Positions 15,201-30,200 of a stretch of DNA of 64,000 nt are shown piece by piece (positions within the stretch are counted from its first letter, which is position 1; every line of letters starts with the position of its first letter). The notes below the pieces were generated by a model that was given only the letters and a program-made list of their open reading frames with translations, was not told where the DNA came from and did not search any database. Source of the stretch: Siphonodentalium dalli (taxonomy: Eukaryota; Mollusca; Scaphopoda; Gadilida; Siphonodentaliidae). Location of the stretch: assembly GCA_032622095.1 (NCBI GenBank), contig CP136069.1, positions 81,800,958 through 81,864,957 on the forward strand. Reading direction: 5' to 3'. Made by a program: the position numbers and the translations under genes.

Positions 15201-18200
15201 ATGTTCAAGAATTCTATCGTTTTTTTTATTTAGCATTTTTTTCGTATTCATAAGCATTGTCTAATTTTTATTTCTTTTTGTATTCATAAGCTGTCGTAAT
15301 TCTTATTTCATTTTGTATTCATAAGCGGTTGTAAAAATGCCGTTCTTTCAAAACCATTCTCTCACAATTATATTTGGACATTATTCATAGTTATTAGTGT
15401 GATGATTTGAACATAAAGCTTCCACATTTGAACCATTGTTTCACCATTTTAATTTAAATATTACATATCTCCTATTTTCTTTATATACCCTTTTATAGGT
15501 GACTAAAGTGCGGGCGGATTTCAATTTTGCAAAACGCATTTCACCCTGGAAATCTCCCAATTCGCCCTATTTTTGTGACAGGGAGAAGTCACTTCGCCCT
15601 GAAAATCAGGCCTAGGCTGGTCCCTGGACGCCTGTTCCAGTGTTTTATGTCAAGTTTTTATTACACTCTTGTATTTCTTTTTGGACTAATTTGGATCAGT
15701 AATGCCACTGTAACACTGTGGATTGGTAATGCCACTGTTTACACGACAATGGTTTTGATATGCGAAATCTCATTAATACAGAGTAATTAATAATGAAAAT
15801 AAGAACCAAGTCTATCTATTTTTACATGAACTTGTTAACGACTGTTGTTTTACAGACTTTTATAAAATGTAATTTAATTGGCATGAACCCACTTCAAAGA
15901 CTGGTCTTGAGCAAGCCTGCTAATAGTGTGTCTGTCATTTGCAGAATGAGGTCCCCAGAGGGTGAATTTAGTGACGCTATTTCGCAAGGTGGGCTAGCAT
16001 CACCAAATTCAACCTCTGGAAACCTCTTCTGCTTAGGCTTCTACTGCTATGGGAGAACTACCTAGGATAAGGTTGAAGTTACCCAGTTGAATATGGTGGT
16101 GTTCACCCATTAGTCACCTCGGTTAAGCATTTTATCATCTGCAAATTAGGGGATATAGAAACTTCCCAGTAGGGAAAATGTAACTAAAAACAAATTTAAT
16201 TTGAGACTATAGATACATCCCAGAAGATGAGGCCTAAATCAGAATGAGGTCCCCAGAGGGTGAATTTGGTGATGATATCCTGCTGTGCGGGATAGTGTCA
16301 ATAAATTCACCCTCTGGAGACCTTATTCTACAAATGAGAGACACACTATTTGCAGACTTGACCTTGAGTCCCTTTAAGGATAGTGTATTTCTTCCTATAA
16401 CACGTTTTATATAGTTTCCAGGGTATAAAATATGAATGTGAATCGAAGACACCTGTTCTGAAACACTTCTATCTGTTAACCCTGTCATGACGTGAGTTGC
16501 GCTGGTGCAGTATTAAAAATCCTGTGCCAGTGCATTATCTTATATACGCTTGTGTCCCATAGGGAACCTCAGATATATAAGAGAATGCGCTGGCTTACAA
16601 AGTCGAGGTAAATATTGTTAGGCCAATGTATTCTCTTATATATATGAGACTCCCTATGGGAGACTCGCATATATAAGAGAATGCATTGGCATAGGGTTTT
16701 TGCAAAAGTTAAGGAAAGTTCAATCATGGAAGAATTAATATTTATTTTATTTTGATTTTTCCTAGTATGATACATACAACCTCTCGGGACAGTTTTACGG
16801 GCTATTTTAGAACAGAAACTTCTGCCGATCTGATGGAAACGTTCGGAGTGTAGCAATGGGGAGAATTTACTCAACCTCAGTTTGGTCTGTCTTTTGTTCA
16901 CAAAAAATCTATTTGTAGTCTTGAAATTGGGTTTTAATAAAAATTATGTTGGAAGAGATGCCTGGAAGATATATAGTATCTTTAAATTGGTTATTTGAAT
17001 ATCCCTGCAAATGAATTAATGGGAATGAAAAAAAAATTCCTGAATGGTTGCAATGGACATGATTTTCCAAATTTGAACCCAACATTTTTAACATCATGAC
17101 CCAATTTTCCAAACAATCACAGAACCAGTACCCATTAGAATCCTACAGGTTTGTTGTGATAGAACTTTTATGCTTTTATTGATTAATATACCTTGAAGCT
17201 TTAGTTATATTCTGCTATTAAATATCATGGCATTAACTTGGCTGGTTTCAAGGTCTTTATTATTTACAATTGCGTATTATTTTACCCTTCCCCAAGCAGT
17301 GATTTACAGCAGAACAGAGTACACATAATAATATCACCTTTGAGACCACTTGGCATATTACTTACTAAATTTCAAGGATATGTAAAGCAGATACAACAGA
17401 CTTGAAACAAGCCCACTATTTGGCGGCACTTTCCTGTCGCTGTATAAATATTGGAGTTCTCTTGTGATTTGACCAGTGTACATTTTGCTTGGTTTGGTAA
17501 CTTATTGCTGTACTGAGATGATTTATGCAGTGGATCGTTACCGGTATATGGTTTGATTCAATGGATTATACTGTTAATTTGTTGTGTTCTTGTTATTAAT
17601 TAATTTTGTTGGTTCTCTGGATTATATATATATACACTGTCAAAACTAATTTTTCTGGATATTCTGGATATACTCCATGTCTTGAAGTGAAAATGTCATA
17701 TCTTGAATTTTTTCAAATTATTTAAGAATTTAAAAATATTATTTTTTTTTTAAATGTGGATATTTACTCACAAGAAGATAAAAAGAATTTTTTTCTAAAG
17801 TCAAGAAATAATAATTTCTATTGAAAATGGGAGTAAATCTAGAAAAAAATGTTTTTACTATGATAAAACTTTTTGGCAGTGTAGTTTTGTTGGTCTTTGA
17901 TGATAAGACTATAAAATAAATAAAAGAGGAATTTGTATATTTTTCTATATGACTTCATAGCAGTATGAAGAAAATGCAAAACTTTTTCCTGGATGTGTAT
18001 TTGGGAATATGGATTTGTAATTTCTTCTTCCATCTTTGGAATTCCAAAATAAATTCAGGATTATTTTCTGGACATGGAAAACTTCTTATAGATAAGTATG
18101 TCTCTAAATGCTTTTAATTCTGTATATTTATTTGGAAGTTCAATATATAATTTGTATTCCTACAGATCTCATTTTCTTCAATATGAACCATACTGTTTCA

Positions 18201-21200
18201 GAAAAACTACAAAAAATAATAATACTTAATTTTGGTTGGAAACTGTATTGTAAATATAGTAGACAATGAGTGAAGTATATTGAACCTTTGAGGGGGTAAA
18301 GTCAATTTTAGTGACGCGTTCTTGTATGTCAATAATTTTTGGGCTGGAGTGCACATGGACCGTTTTGAAATTGTTAAGGAACTAAAATTAGAATTGTGGT
18401 TTATCCGCATTGTAGCCATTAATGTTTTGAGCTATTTTTCATGCGGGAAAGATGGCTATTCCCTTCACAGATGAAACCATGGTTTATTCTGATGAGCTAT
18501 TAGATATCCACATGGAAGATTCTGATGAACAGAGTCGTTGCAACATAGCTGTTATTGCTTGCTTCCTAGCATTTCTTTTCATTATATTTAGATGATGATG
18601 CTGCTCCCAATGATGTTTTTCAATATGTATTGCCTTCTTCTTTTGTACTCATGGTTTGTAATCAATTTTTTCCACACCTGACATGATGCACTTGTATTCA
18701 ACAGAATACCAGCCATGCATATTGTTGTATACCACAAATGGAATACAAGCCTGAACTACTAAAGGTAGTTATAGTACCAATTTTTCATTGCATATTTTAT
18801 TTTTTTGGCAGCCATTTGCAGAAGTATTTTTTTTTTAGGAAAAATCACCATTAAACTACATAATGCCTAAAAAGATGAATCAGTATTGAGTTATAGCCCT
18901 CTCTAGATTTCAAACATTCCACTCAGCACAGACATTTTGCAAGTCCACTATCAATGATCAGATTTAACTCTTCTATGACTGGAGCTTCCTGAGATTTTGC
19001 GAAAACGCTGTGCCAATGCATTCCCATAGGGAGCCTCGCATATATAAGAGAATTCATTGGCCTAAAAATATTTAACTTGACCTTGTAAGCCGGTGTATCC
19101 TCTTATATATGCTAGACTCCCGAAGGGAGCTTATATATATAAGAAAATGCACTGGCACAGGATCTTCAATGCTGCACCAGCGCAGCTTCCGCCATGAACC
19201 GTAATGAAAGGTTTAAATGCTAACAGGAATATTATTAGACCAGCATCAATGGAAGGATACAGATCTATCTTGACTTCCCAACTGTGCATTATACCTGTAC
19301 AATCAGCCATATTTCTAGTAAAAGTTTTATGTTATATTATCATGTTCCCTCACAAGTTTTGATGGTTTCTGACTATTATTATGATGCAACTTATTTCAGT
19401 TATTGGAAATATCTGAATAAATTATGCTCCTCTTTTTCCAAGAAATGGTATCCTAGAATAAAGCTAGGCAAAGGAACAGCACATTATTCTTTTAAAAAAT
19501 TGGCATTAATATGATAATATGCAAGGCATATAGAACGACCCTGACATGATGTTAAAGGGAGAATGTAAATTGTCATGAAACTATATGTCTATATAGGCAT
19601 GTTGATGACGGGAATGCTTTATTAATCTTGAAGATCGATTTGGTTGGGAGTAGACTTTGACTTATCACAGATTGGAAGTTGTGAAGTAGCAAATTTTCTT
19701 TTCATTGTGTTTAGTCCATTGCTGATACCTCGCTTTTGTGCAACCACTGTCAGAAGTCACGTGATATTTTCGCAAAAAAAGTGGTGTGATAGAAAATTTC
19801 ATCGACATTGTATACTGTAAATAAAAGTGTGACAATGTCACAAGTACATGTATGCGCACCTGCCTGTTATCTATACACGATGGCTTGATTTAATTCTTGT
19901 TATCCTCAGATTTTATCTTTTGCAGAAAGTAAACTAATATTTCCATACAGGCTCAAAATGAGAGGTGAAGAAGTTTTCCTAAGCTTACATGGTTATCATT
20001 GTATTTTACAGCTTCTCTCTCCTTGAAGATTGACAGACCAGTGAAGTTCAGTTTTAGTTCAGCTAAGATCAAAAGTCTGGTGTTCTTTCATGACATGATT
20101 CAAAAACAGTTACTGGGGAAGAAGAAAAGAAGCTCCAGTGAGCTGAAGAAAGAAACGGCATCAAAAACTAAATCTTATGATGGTGAGACTTTAATCCCTC
20201 ATACAGCAGTAATGTCCTAAATAATCGACTTCTTAACAACAGCAATTTAGTCGGAAATATGGCTTGTTGCCATTCATCGGAAAGCTCTCACTGAGAGCTT
20301 TCCGATGAATGGCAACAAGCCATATTTTTGACTAAATCCTGAAAAGTTACCCATAATTCTGCTGTGGTTAAGGAGTCGTATTATTTAGGGCATTACTGTA
20401 TCTGATTTTGAGCCATTGTTGCTATATGTGACAAATTTGATCTCAGAGTAGCAATTGGTTGCAAGTTAACCCTTTCATGACTGGCGCTGCGCTGTGCAGC
20501 ACTAAGGATCCTTTGCCAGTGCATTCTCTTGTATATAATATGCGAGTTTCCCATGGGAGCCTCGCATATATAAGAGAATTCACTGACTTACAAGGTCAAG
20601 GTAAATATTGTTAGGCCAATGCATTCTCTTATAGATGGAAGGCTTGCTGTGAGAGACTCAAATATATAAAAGAATGCATTGGCACAGGATTTTCATAAAA
20701 ATTTCTGGAAGCTCCAGTCATGGAAGGGTTAACATATATGAAAGTGAGACAGCTCACATCTTATAAGATGGCACCTTTATAACCATTATACTTATCAATA
20801 GATATCGCTACCATTGTTGCACTGTCCTCATATAGGCTCATTGCTATCCACGGAATATTTTAACCCTTTATTTACAAATGGATTATTCCGTTCAATTATG
20901 AAAGTATACTTTGGAATGGTCTATTAATCATCAGGAAATATTATTCAGGAAAAATAAGCAGACAACGGAGAGAAAAACTGAAAATACAATTACAGAAGGA
21001 TTTCTATTCATTGGTGGGAAATGTTCAGATAATAAATTTAAAAAGTGGCCTATGGTCGTTTGTTGAACTTATTTGAACATTTTCTGAGGGAACTACTCGT
21101 CGTTGAGTATTTAGTAAAGAATGGTTTAATAATGACTGCTGTTTTTCATTTTAGAAATCGGGAAGAAATTAAAGAATTTCTCATTGAGCATGGACCAGCT

Positions 21201-24200
21201 GGTTGTATCGTATGATGTTAATGCTTCCCACAATGCATCATGTCTTGCATCAGTGATGAACACAGAAATTCTTGTAAAACTCACATCAAATCATCAAGGT
21301 TCGTCATAATAACAAACTAATAATGATCTTAATCACTATTTTACTGCTGCTCCCAAGCCTGCAAATAGTGTGCCTGTCATTTGTAGAATGAGGTCCCCAG
21401 GGGTGAATTTAGAGACGCCATCCCGCAAGGTGGGTTAGCATCACCAAATTCAAACTCTTGGAAACTCATTCTGCTTAGGCCTCAACTGCTGTGGGAGATC
21501 TAGGATCAGATTGAAGTTCCCCAGTTGAAGTTGATATCACCCATTAGTCACCTCGATTATGCATTTTATCTTCTGTAATTTAGGGGATATAAAAACTTCC
21601 CAGAGGGAAAAAGTAACTAAAAAAACTATGTTAATTTGAGACTATAGCTACTTCCCAGAAGATGAGGCCTAAGCAGAATAAGGTCCCCAGAGGGTGAATT
21701 TAGTGATGCTAGCCCACTGTGGGGGGATTGCATCACTAAGTTTGCCCTCTGGGAACTCCATTCTGCAAATGACACACACTATTTGCAGGCTTACTAAGGA
21801 CCAGTTGTTTCTCGGTGTAGTGGTGTACTTTCATAGTGAATTAACCCACTGTTCAGTCTTTACGCCTCCAATTAATGATGGTCTATCTCTTTCCAGGAAG
21901 TTGTGTACGTAGATTCCAGGGTATAAAATAATATACATTTATTGCATTGTTTTGAGGTTGACATGAGGATTTATCGACCCGAGGAAGCTAATATTAACCG
22001 AGGCCGCAGGTGAATATTAAATTCCAAGGGTTGATAAATCATCATGTCAACCTCAAAACAATGCAATAAGTTTTTATTATATGATCTGCCAATGTTACCT
22101 AGCCACATTAGGCTTGAAACGCATCACCCCTTGTATATATGTGCATGTATTGGAAACAAGGATTTCTATTAATAACTCATGACGCCGCGTGACTTGTTGT
22201 TATCCCATCTTGCCTATTTATAGCACAATCCAGTAGATATCGTGATTTATCAACTTCTTTCCATGTGAGTTTTAGAAGAAAGTTTATGATCATATAATAA
22301 TAGATACGAATCTAGGATAACTGTCTGGAAAAGGTTCTATCAATTAATATCAATTTTATTTAAGATTTTGTATGACATCGTGGGACAGATTTGGGGGCTA
22401 TTTTTAGAACAAATCTATGCGAAAACGTTTAGAGCATACCAAGAGAGAGCATTCTATGTTTGTTAGCACCCTCAATGAAGGCAAATTGCAGATTAGCTAA
22501 GAGATTTACCATGAATTACCATTGAAATAAACCACTTTATTGTGCCTTTATAGACAAATAATATATCCCATCTTCTGTTTCATTTGTTTTCTATTCTTAA
22601 AACAGCTATTTATAATCTTGAAATCGGGATTTATAAAAATTGTGTTGTTGTAATTGTGGCCCAGAAGAGATAGACCATCTTTAAACAGTCGGTGTGATAT
22701 CGTCTACTGCCTGTGTTTAACTCATTCTATACTCAATGGATTCTCCTATTCAGTTATAAAGTATACCTTGGAATGATCTATCATTCATTTGGAGGGATGT
22801 TAAGGTGATACAAGTAGACGACATTTAAATCAAAGTGCAGAAGGAGCACTATTTATTGAGGGAAATGTTTAGATAATAAGTTCATCAAAACGTTGAACTT
22901 ATTATCTGAACATTTTCTATGAGATAATTATTAATCAATGATGCTCTAGAATAGAAAGGGTTAAAAGTGCTTAACCCTTTCAGTGCCAAGTCCGATTTTT
23001 GTATCAACCCATATTTCCTTGATCATTTTTCAAATTTATTGATTATAATAATGTGATATATTGACGGAAAATTATTATAATCAATAAATTTGAAAAATTA
23101 TCATGGAAATATGGGTTGATACAAAAATTGGACTTGGCACTGAAAGGGTTAACTCCAGCCAAGCAACCATCTTACCAATAGTTTGTCATTTCATTGCAGG
23201 ATCTGCTGTGGAAGGTGTTTGTATAAATTTCAAGTTGAAAGATGTTACTATGACAACATCATACAAGGAATATAATAACGTCCTCCTGTCACCGTTGGAT
23301 CTGGCAGTGGACTCAAATTTGATGTGGAGTGAGCACACTGGAGAATTGTCGACACCAAGGCTCTTTGTTTCCATGGATACGAGCGTAGTTGAATTGAATA
23401 TCGCTCCTATTCATGCTCTTGCTTTCAAGAAAGTTGCAGAAGAAATTACGAACATAACAAAAGTTAGTATTTGCTGCAGAATAACTCCTGAATTGTGTAC
23501 AATGTATGTCTTGGTGTGTAAGAATGTAATTAACCTTTTCTTTATTAAATGGATTCTCCCATCACTTATAAAATCATACATTGGAATGGTCTATTATTCA
23601 TTTGGAGGGGGTTTCAGGGTAAATAAGCAGATATCAGATAATATATGTGCAGAGGATTCCTATTTATTACAGGGAAATATTCAGATAATAAGTTCAACAA
23701 ACGACCTAGCTATTTCCAAAAAAAAAGCTTATTATGCACTTGTGTCTAAATGGAGAGTCATGCCAAGGCATATCAGCATTATTATATTTATTGAGATATA
23801 TTCAATATGGGATATTTTAGCTTCAACATCATTTATTTTTGTATCATCAACTTGAATTTTGTGGTTGTATTCCACTTGAGAAGACTTTAGTTTGGCAATT
23901 GTTATTTCCAATATGTGCATACTGATAGGTGTTTATAGATTATAATTTTGAAAGTGTTTCCTTTTTTAATATTGAAAAAAAATTATTAACACTTTTACCG
24001 CTACTAGTATATAAATATCTGTCCATGTGCCTGGCCACTGAATATTTTTCCACATATATATATGTACTTCTATATTCTTGTATATATGATTTAGCCGTAT
24101 AGGTCTGTGATGGATAGTAGGAAAGGTATTATTTTATTTCCTACTGTAATTCTATATTAGTGTACATGTATGTTGTTGGGCATGTGCGATTATATATGTT

Positions 24201-27200
24201 ATGCAAGAATAAGTATAATAACTTGATACCCATGGGACATGGACTCTGCGTGATAACGTACATGCCTACTCAACTTGCCCCACCTTTGTTCCAGGCTAAT
24301 TACAGGTGAGGTAAGCTGTTAGTTCAGTTACCTGGAGTGCACATCCCACATACGTACATTATCATTTATAATTAATAATTGTAGGCATTTATTAAAAATA
24401 ATCAATTCCACCAATGTCTATAATAATTTTGTTTTTAGTAGTCGACTATAGAGTTTGGTTCATTTGGGATTTAGGTAATAAATATTTACAGATGTAAATA
24501 TATATATCATCAAATTTATAGATAATAATAACCATACTCAGCCTGAGTGTTCATTGCTTCATATGTGCTTGCTGCATTGACCATGCACAAATTGTCATTT
24601 CTAGGTAGGTATATGGCAGCATATATCAGTAGGTGTGCTTACATGAGTAAATACGGCTGTATGCTGCTGTCTTTACGATGGTATATATATTCAGAGCATC
24701 CAGCCAGATAGAAGTCATGTCTTTTCAGTTACATTGGTAGCTAGGACTGAGGACGGAATTAAATCATGCAAATGTGTCTGTTTCAACTCATAATTAAACA
24801 AATATTGAATGATTGCCATCAACTGCGCTACAATTCCCTTGCTAATTATGGTCACAATATTTCACACCGGGCTGTACATTGCAACATAGGTCTACATGGT
24901 GTATCCTGGTTATACTGCCATCAAAATTATAAGATTCTGATGTATGATGAAATTATTTGCTAGTCTCACACCCCAAATTGTAAACAGAATGTTCAAATAT
25001 GCTGCCGTGACATCTCAGTGGTCAATAGATGATTACCTGCAGTTCCCATGACACCATGAGTTATATATAGTTAATCAGGAAATGCACCCAGTTACTACCG
25101 TGTTACCGCACATTAACAGTACAAGGTCGCTCAGCCACCAATGATGTAAAAAAAATTACCAATCAATGATGCTGTTATATTGTTATACCTGAAAGCCAAT
25201 ATATCAGCTTGCTGCACTCTACCAGGGAACTGATATTTCGGCTTGCCACAATCAAAAGGTTAACCTCTTCGCTGCTAAATGACGTTATGACGTCGTGTGC
25301 TGGGCTGTTGACGTTATTGCCATTTTCCAATGGGAAACTATAACGGGAATACCACAAGAACCATAAAACTGACTCGGTTGAAAGGCTATTATCGTTCACA
25401 ATCGTGGAACATCATACACTGTTAGAAACTTGGAGATACAGTTATTCCGATGCATCAATCTCTGAGTTCCCAGTTATGTATAATGGCCTACTGCTAGTGT
25501 GCTGAAGTAGGTCCGTAGTACCTACGGACCATATAGCACACGGCGTACACTTTTACGTCCGTAATAGTTACGGACGTCATAGCAGCGAAGAGGTTAAAGG
25601 TCCACTTAATTTTCGAACCCCCAGATCACATATATTAAATATATGCCATATTATATACTAAAAAAAATAATCAGTGACTCGAAAAATAAGTGGCCTTGAA
25701 AGTATTACACTTAAAAGCAATGCATGGCTTGGCCATTAATATCTTAAACTTCTGTTACATTAATAAATGGAGTATTGATGATGCTGTGGATATTTTCAGG
25801 ACTTGACTCATAAGACCAGAGAACCAGACAATGGCAGAGGTGAAAAAGAGAATGTTCCACAAAAGAAATTAGACTTCATTAAGTGGGAGACATTTAATGA
25901 TTTACAGAGTGGCGGATTCCAGTATATTACTGATGCAGGCATGTAACATCAAATTGTACAGTCTTTCTGTTAATATCCAGCACTTCCAACAGCTGATAGT
26001 TCTTGCAATGGAGAATAATTATATTCTACTCTGCTATCCCCATTTCTTTAAAGGCCCACTTAATATCACCGGCAAAGATATCTTGGACACTGAATGAGCT
26101 AATGGTTAGATATTTCTTGCTTGCAAGATTCTAGAAGAAAAATTGAAAATCAGTATGAAGTACCTAAAGTACGCGCACGGTCAAACCCGATGCGGTTCAA
26201 CATTACCGCTGACCATGTGACAGTCCTTTCATTATAAAAAGACCTGTCAGGTAAGTCTGTGGTCTCTTAATTTCTGCACATGCCGGCTACTTGCCATAGC
26301 TACCACAACGCTGGTGGTCCGAAAAGCTTGCAAGCCCCGGTGCTATCGACCCATTGCCTGCCTCGCAGTTCAATGTGTCACCTGCCACCACCTCCATTCC
26401 AGGGGATTTCACCGCACGGGTTCCGATCTTTCCTCCATTCGTCGGGTCTTTTACGGCTTCCGTCCCTCATGGTCCTGGGGCGGGCCAGTATACTGGCTAT
26501 TCTCCTGCATTTGTGACACCTCCCCCAGTGAGGCCTTGGCCTTATGGTTCCTGGCCTTCTTTGGCTCCCAGGCCAGCACCTTTCCAGGCTTCTATCTTAA
26601 ATCCCGAGGCACCAGAATGTGTTCCTCATCTAACCAGGCAAACTAGTCGGGATACTTGCCCCTTTTCTCCATATCCTTGCCGGATGGTGCCACATGGAGA
26701 CGAGGACGTGCTGTCACTACATCCCCTGAATACGGAAGCGTTTGATGCATGTCCGAGTTTGCTCTCGGGGAGAGCTTTCCGATGAATGGCAACAAGCCAT
26801 ATTTCCGACTAAATCATGAAAAGTTACCCATAATTCTGCTGTGTTTAAAGAGTCGATTACTTAGGGCATTACTGTATATATTGATATTATCTGGACAAAA
26901 AATATGCTTATTTTTGAAACATCCATTCTTACTTTTTCTAGGGAACCAAGAGTTACCTAAGCCAGGGGAGATTCTATTCTTTGATCAACAGAGCGGCAAC
27001 TGCAGCTCGATGGTCTGGTGCTACAATGAACCAAGAGTGCTGACTAAAGTCATCGTCAACCCAGTTCCATTCAGGTTATTTGATGATGAGTATGCTTCAG
27101 AGACAAAGGTTAGTTTATATTCTGAATTTACAAACATGTTGGCCCATGCAAAGTAAATTTCCTGTTTCTCAAGCCTTTGTCCTGAAACTCCTCGCATGTC

Positions 27201-30200
27201 AGTCCTTCAATTGTGGAATACACAAGGTGGGCTGCCGTTCACACGGCACGTTTGAGTTGGCGAGCGCTGTTTTGGAAGTTGAATTATATAATAATTATCA
27301 AAGAGGGACATCTGTTATGAAAGATAATGCAACATTATTTGAAGCAAAAACATTGTTTAATTAACTATAGCATTATCCTCTCTAATAGTAATACTTGTTG
27401 TCACAGAAAATAAATGTATAAATGAATTTAAATCCTTCACTGCAATGCGTGTACAATACATGCTCGAATTTCAGAAAGTTATGAATCAGACTCACAGTCG
27501 GTCAATTCAGAAGGCACTTCCATGGAATCGGAACTTGAACAGTCTAGTTGGTAGCTGTTATTTAAAACTTAATCTTACTGTTACAGCTTAAAATGGGATG
27601 CACATCGCTGATGCAGATAAAAGGTTGCCGACAATTCAAAGTTTATCGACAAAAATAAATTCCATGTCACACTTTGACGATGCTACATTGTGTGCATGTT
27701 TTCCGGGGTGCTCTGTCCGTCACGCAGCTAGTTTTGATTTTGTAATCACAAAAATGCATGCCTTAAAATCAAAGGTCTGGCCTCAATTTTATTCGCGCAC
27801 AATCTGTTGGGACAGTTTTAATCAGTACAAAATAATTGGAGTAATTTTTGAAATACGTGGGGAGATCAAACCCATTATTTTTCTGTTCAGATATCTGTAA
27901 TTGGTAACTATACGTCGCATCAGAACTAAACTTTTCAATCTGGACTAAATAAATTCAGTGCTAAAATGTTGTATCTCTGACCTTCAATAGAAAGCAATGG
28001 AACGCGAACTTGGCCAGCAAAGTGACTAGTTGGAAATAATGCTTTCTCACTCCGTAAGTGTGAACATCTTATTTCTAAGATAATTATTTGGTTAAACACA
28101 GAAAATGGCGTGATTTGGGAATTTTGCATGATTATGTGATTGAAAAACAAGAAAAGCACTTAAGCACGGAATAAAAACAGAAAATTTTACACATCTCCAA
28201 AATATTTTTTCGTGATTACACCCAAGATATCATATTTTTTGTCTTGAAACTCATCATATAATAGTATTCATACACCAGTTATCATAGCCGCTGTGAGAAC
28301 ATGTGAACCGGTGGGTGTCAAAACTTTAAACTCGATTTCCCACAAAAATGAAAATATGGAGATAGAACACTTTAGTTCTGACGCGACATTTGTTCAAACA
28401 TCATGTGTTAAACACGCAATGAGTTATGATTGCAATCTCAGTAAAATATTCATCTGTGGCCGATTCTTGACAAAATAATTCACATGGAATCTACAACTAA
28501 CTTTTTGCGGACATCTATTCGGATGTTAATGGTCATTGTCAACGTAAATTAGACCCGAAGATAATTGGTGAGGAGGTAGAATACATTAGCTTGTGCCCCA
28601 GAAATAAAAGATACAATATATAATCGTGTGCTATGTGTGCATGTTTTTGACTCGAGAAACGGGAAATTTAATTTGTATTGCCTTGTTGTATTATTAATAA
28701 ATGCAAAAGTTTCAGCATGTGTGGTAACTTTGAATGGTTGCTCTAGGGCGATCGTGGAATCTCTGTATAAAAGTGTGATGTAATTAAGTCGTTAACCCTT
28801 TCATGACGGTAGCTGCGCTGGGGCAGCATTCAAAATCCTGTGCCAGTGTATTCTATTATATATGCGAGTGTTTGAAATATTATGCCACATTAAGTGTTTC
28901 ACTCAGTCTCCAACAATTCATGCGTTCTGTGATTTTAACAGCTGATTCACCTGCCAAGGATGGTAGCCAATAAATAGAAGAAAGTGTTTAATAGTTGAGT
29001 ATTAATTGGTAGTCCATATATATGAATCATGAAAATTCAATTGGCTAATTATTCTAGGATATAGTCAAAAACCCCAGAGAAATAATTTGTTGTGGCCTAG
29101 TTGATCTAATTACAGGGATCTCAGTACTGTATCCTTTTCGGGAAAGGGGCCCTGGCCCTTTGCATTGGAAAAATTTATACGCCGTAGAGACTCATAATTG
29201 GGAATTTTTATGAGTGACTGAGAATATACACTAATGCCCTAAGTAATCGACTCCTTAACCACAGAAGAATAATGGGTATTTTTTCAGGATTTAGTTAGAA
29301 ATATGGCTTGTTGCCATTCATCGGAAAGCTCTCAGTGAGAGCTTTCCGATGAATGGCAACAAGCCATATTTCTGACTAAATCCTGAAAAATTACCCATAC
29401 TTCTGATGTGGTTAAGGAGTCGATTATTTAGGGCATTACTGTACACTATTAGCATTATCATTATCATTATCAAACATTTTGACAGTTTAAATTTCTTTAT
29501 ACAATTTATTGTTTATTCATTGTTTATTCATATTTTATACAAATGGAGTACATGTATAAGGACTTAAAAATATCTTTATAGCATCAAGGAGAAATGCTAT
29601 GTATTCTTTCACCAATCAACAGATTTTGTTAACCATTTCTTGATGGTAGCTGCACTGGTGCAGCATTAACGATCCTGTACCAGTGCATTCTCTTTTATAT
29701 GCAAATCTCCCATAGGAAGCCTTGCATGTATAAGACAATGCACTGACATACAAGTTCAATATAAATATTTTAGGCCAATGTATTCTCTTATATATGCAAG
29801 GCTCTCAATGGGAGACTCTCATATAAGATAATGCATTGGCACAGGTTTTTTGCAAAATTTCAGGAAGCTCCAGTCATGGAAGGGTTAATTGGGAATTTTA
29901 TGGTCAGAAATTGAGAAAAAGAACCTGACTACTTCCCATTGTAATGGGCCCATTTTCAGACTCGTGGCCCTAACAAATTCCTAATTTCTACTTTTAAATT
30001 TTTACAGGTTACATGTAAGTTACAATATTGGGACCCCATGATACAGAGCTTTGTTGAATCCCACCAATTCAATCTGTCGGAGAATTCGTCGTCCAGCCTT
30101 CCCATCATTCCAGTGCGGCCGAATAATCGGAAAGAACTTATTGCCGCACAGATATGGAGAGTACTGATTATTCCAAGTGAGGAATCTACCTTATTCATGT

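Noticed and set aside
23103-23855. 250-codon single-exon gene
   Set aside because: Its first part is the right arm of a family C element and its last part is intron; only 23200-23462 is coding.
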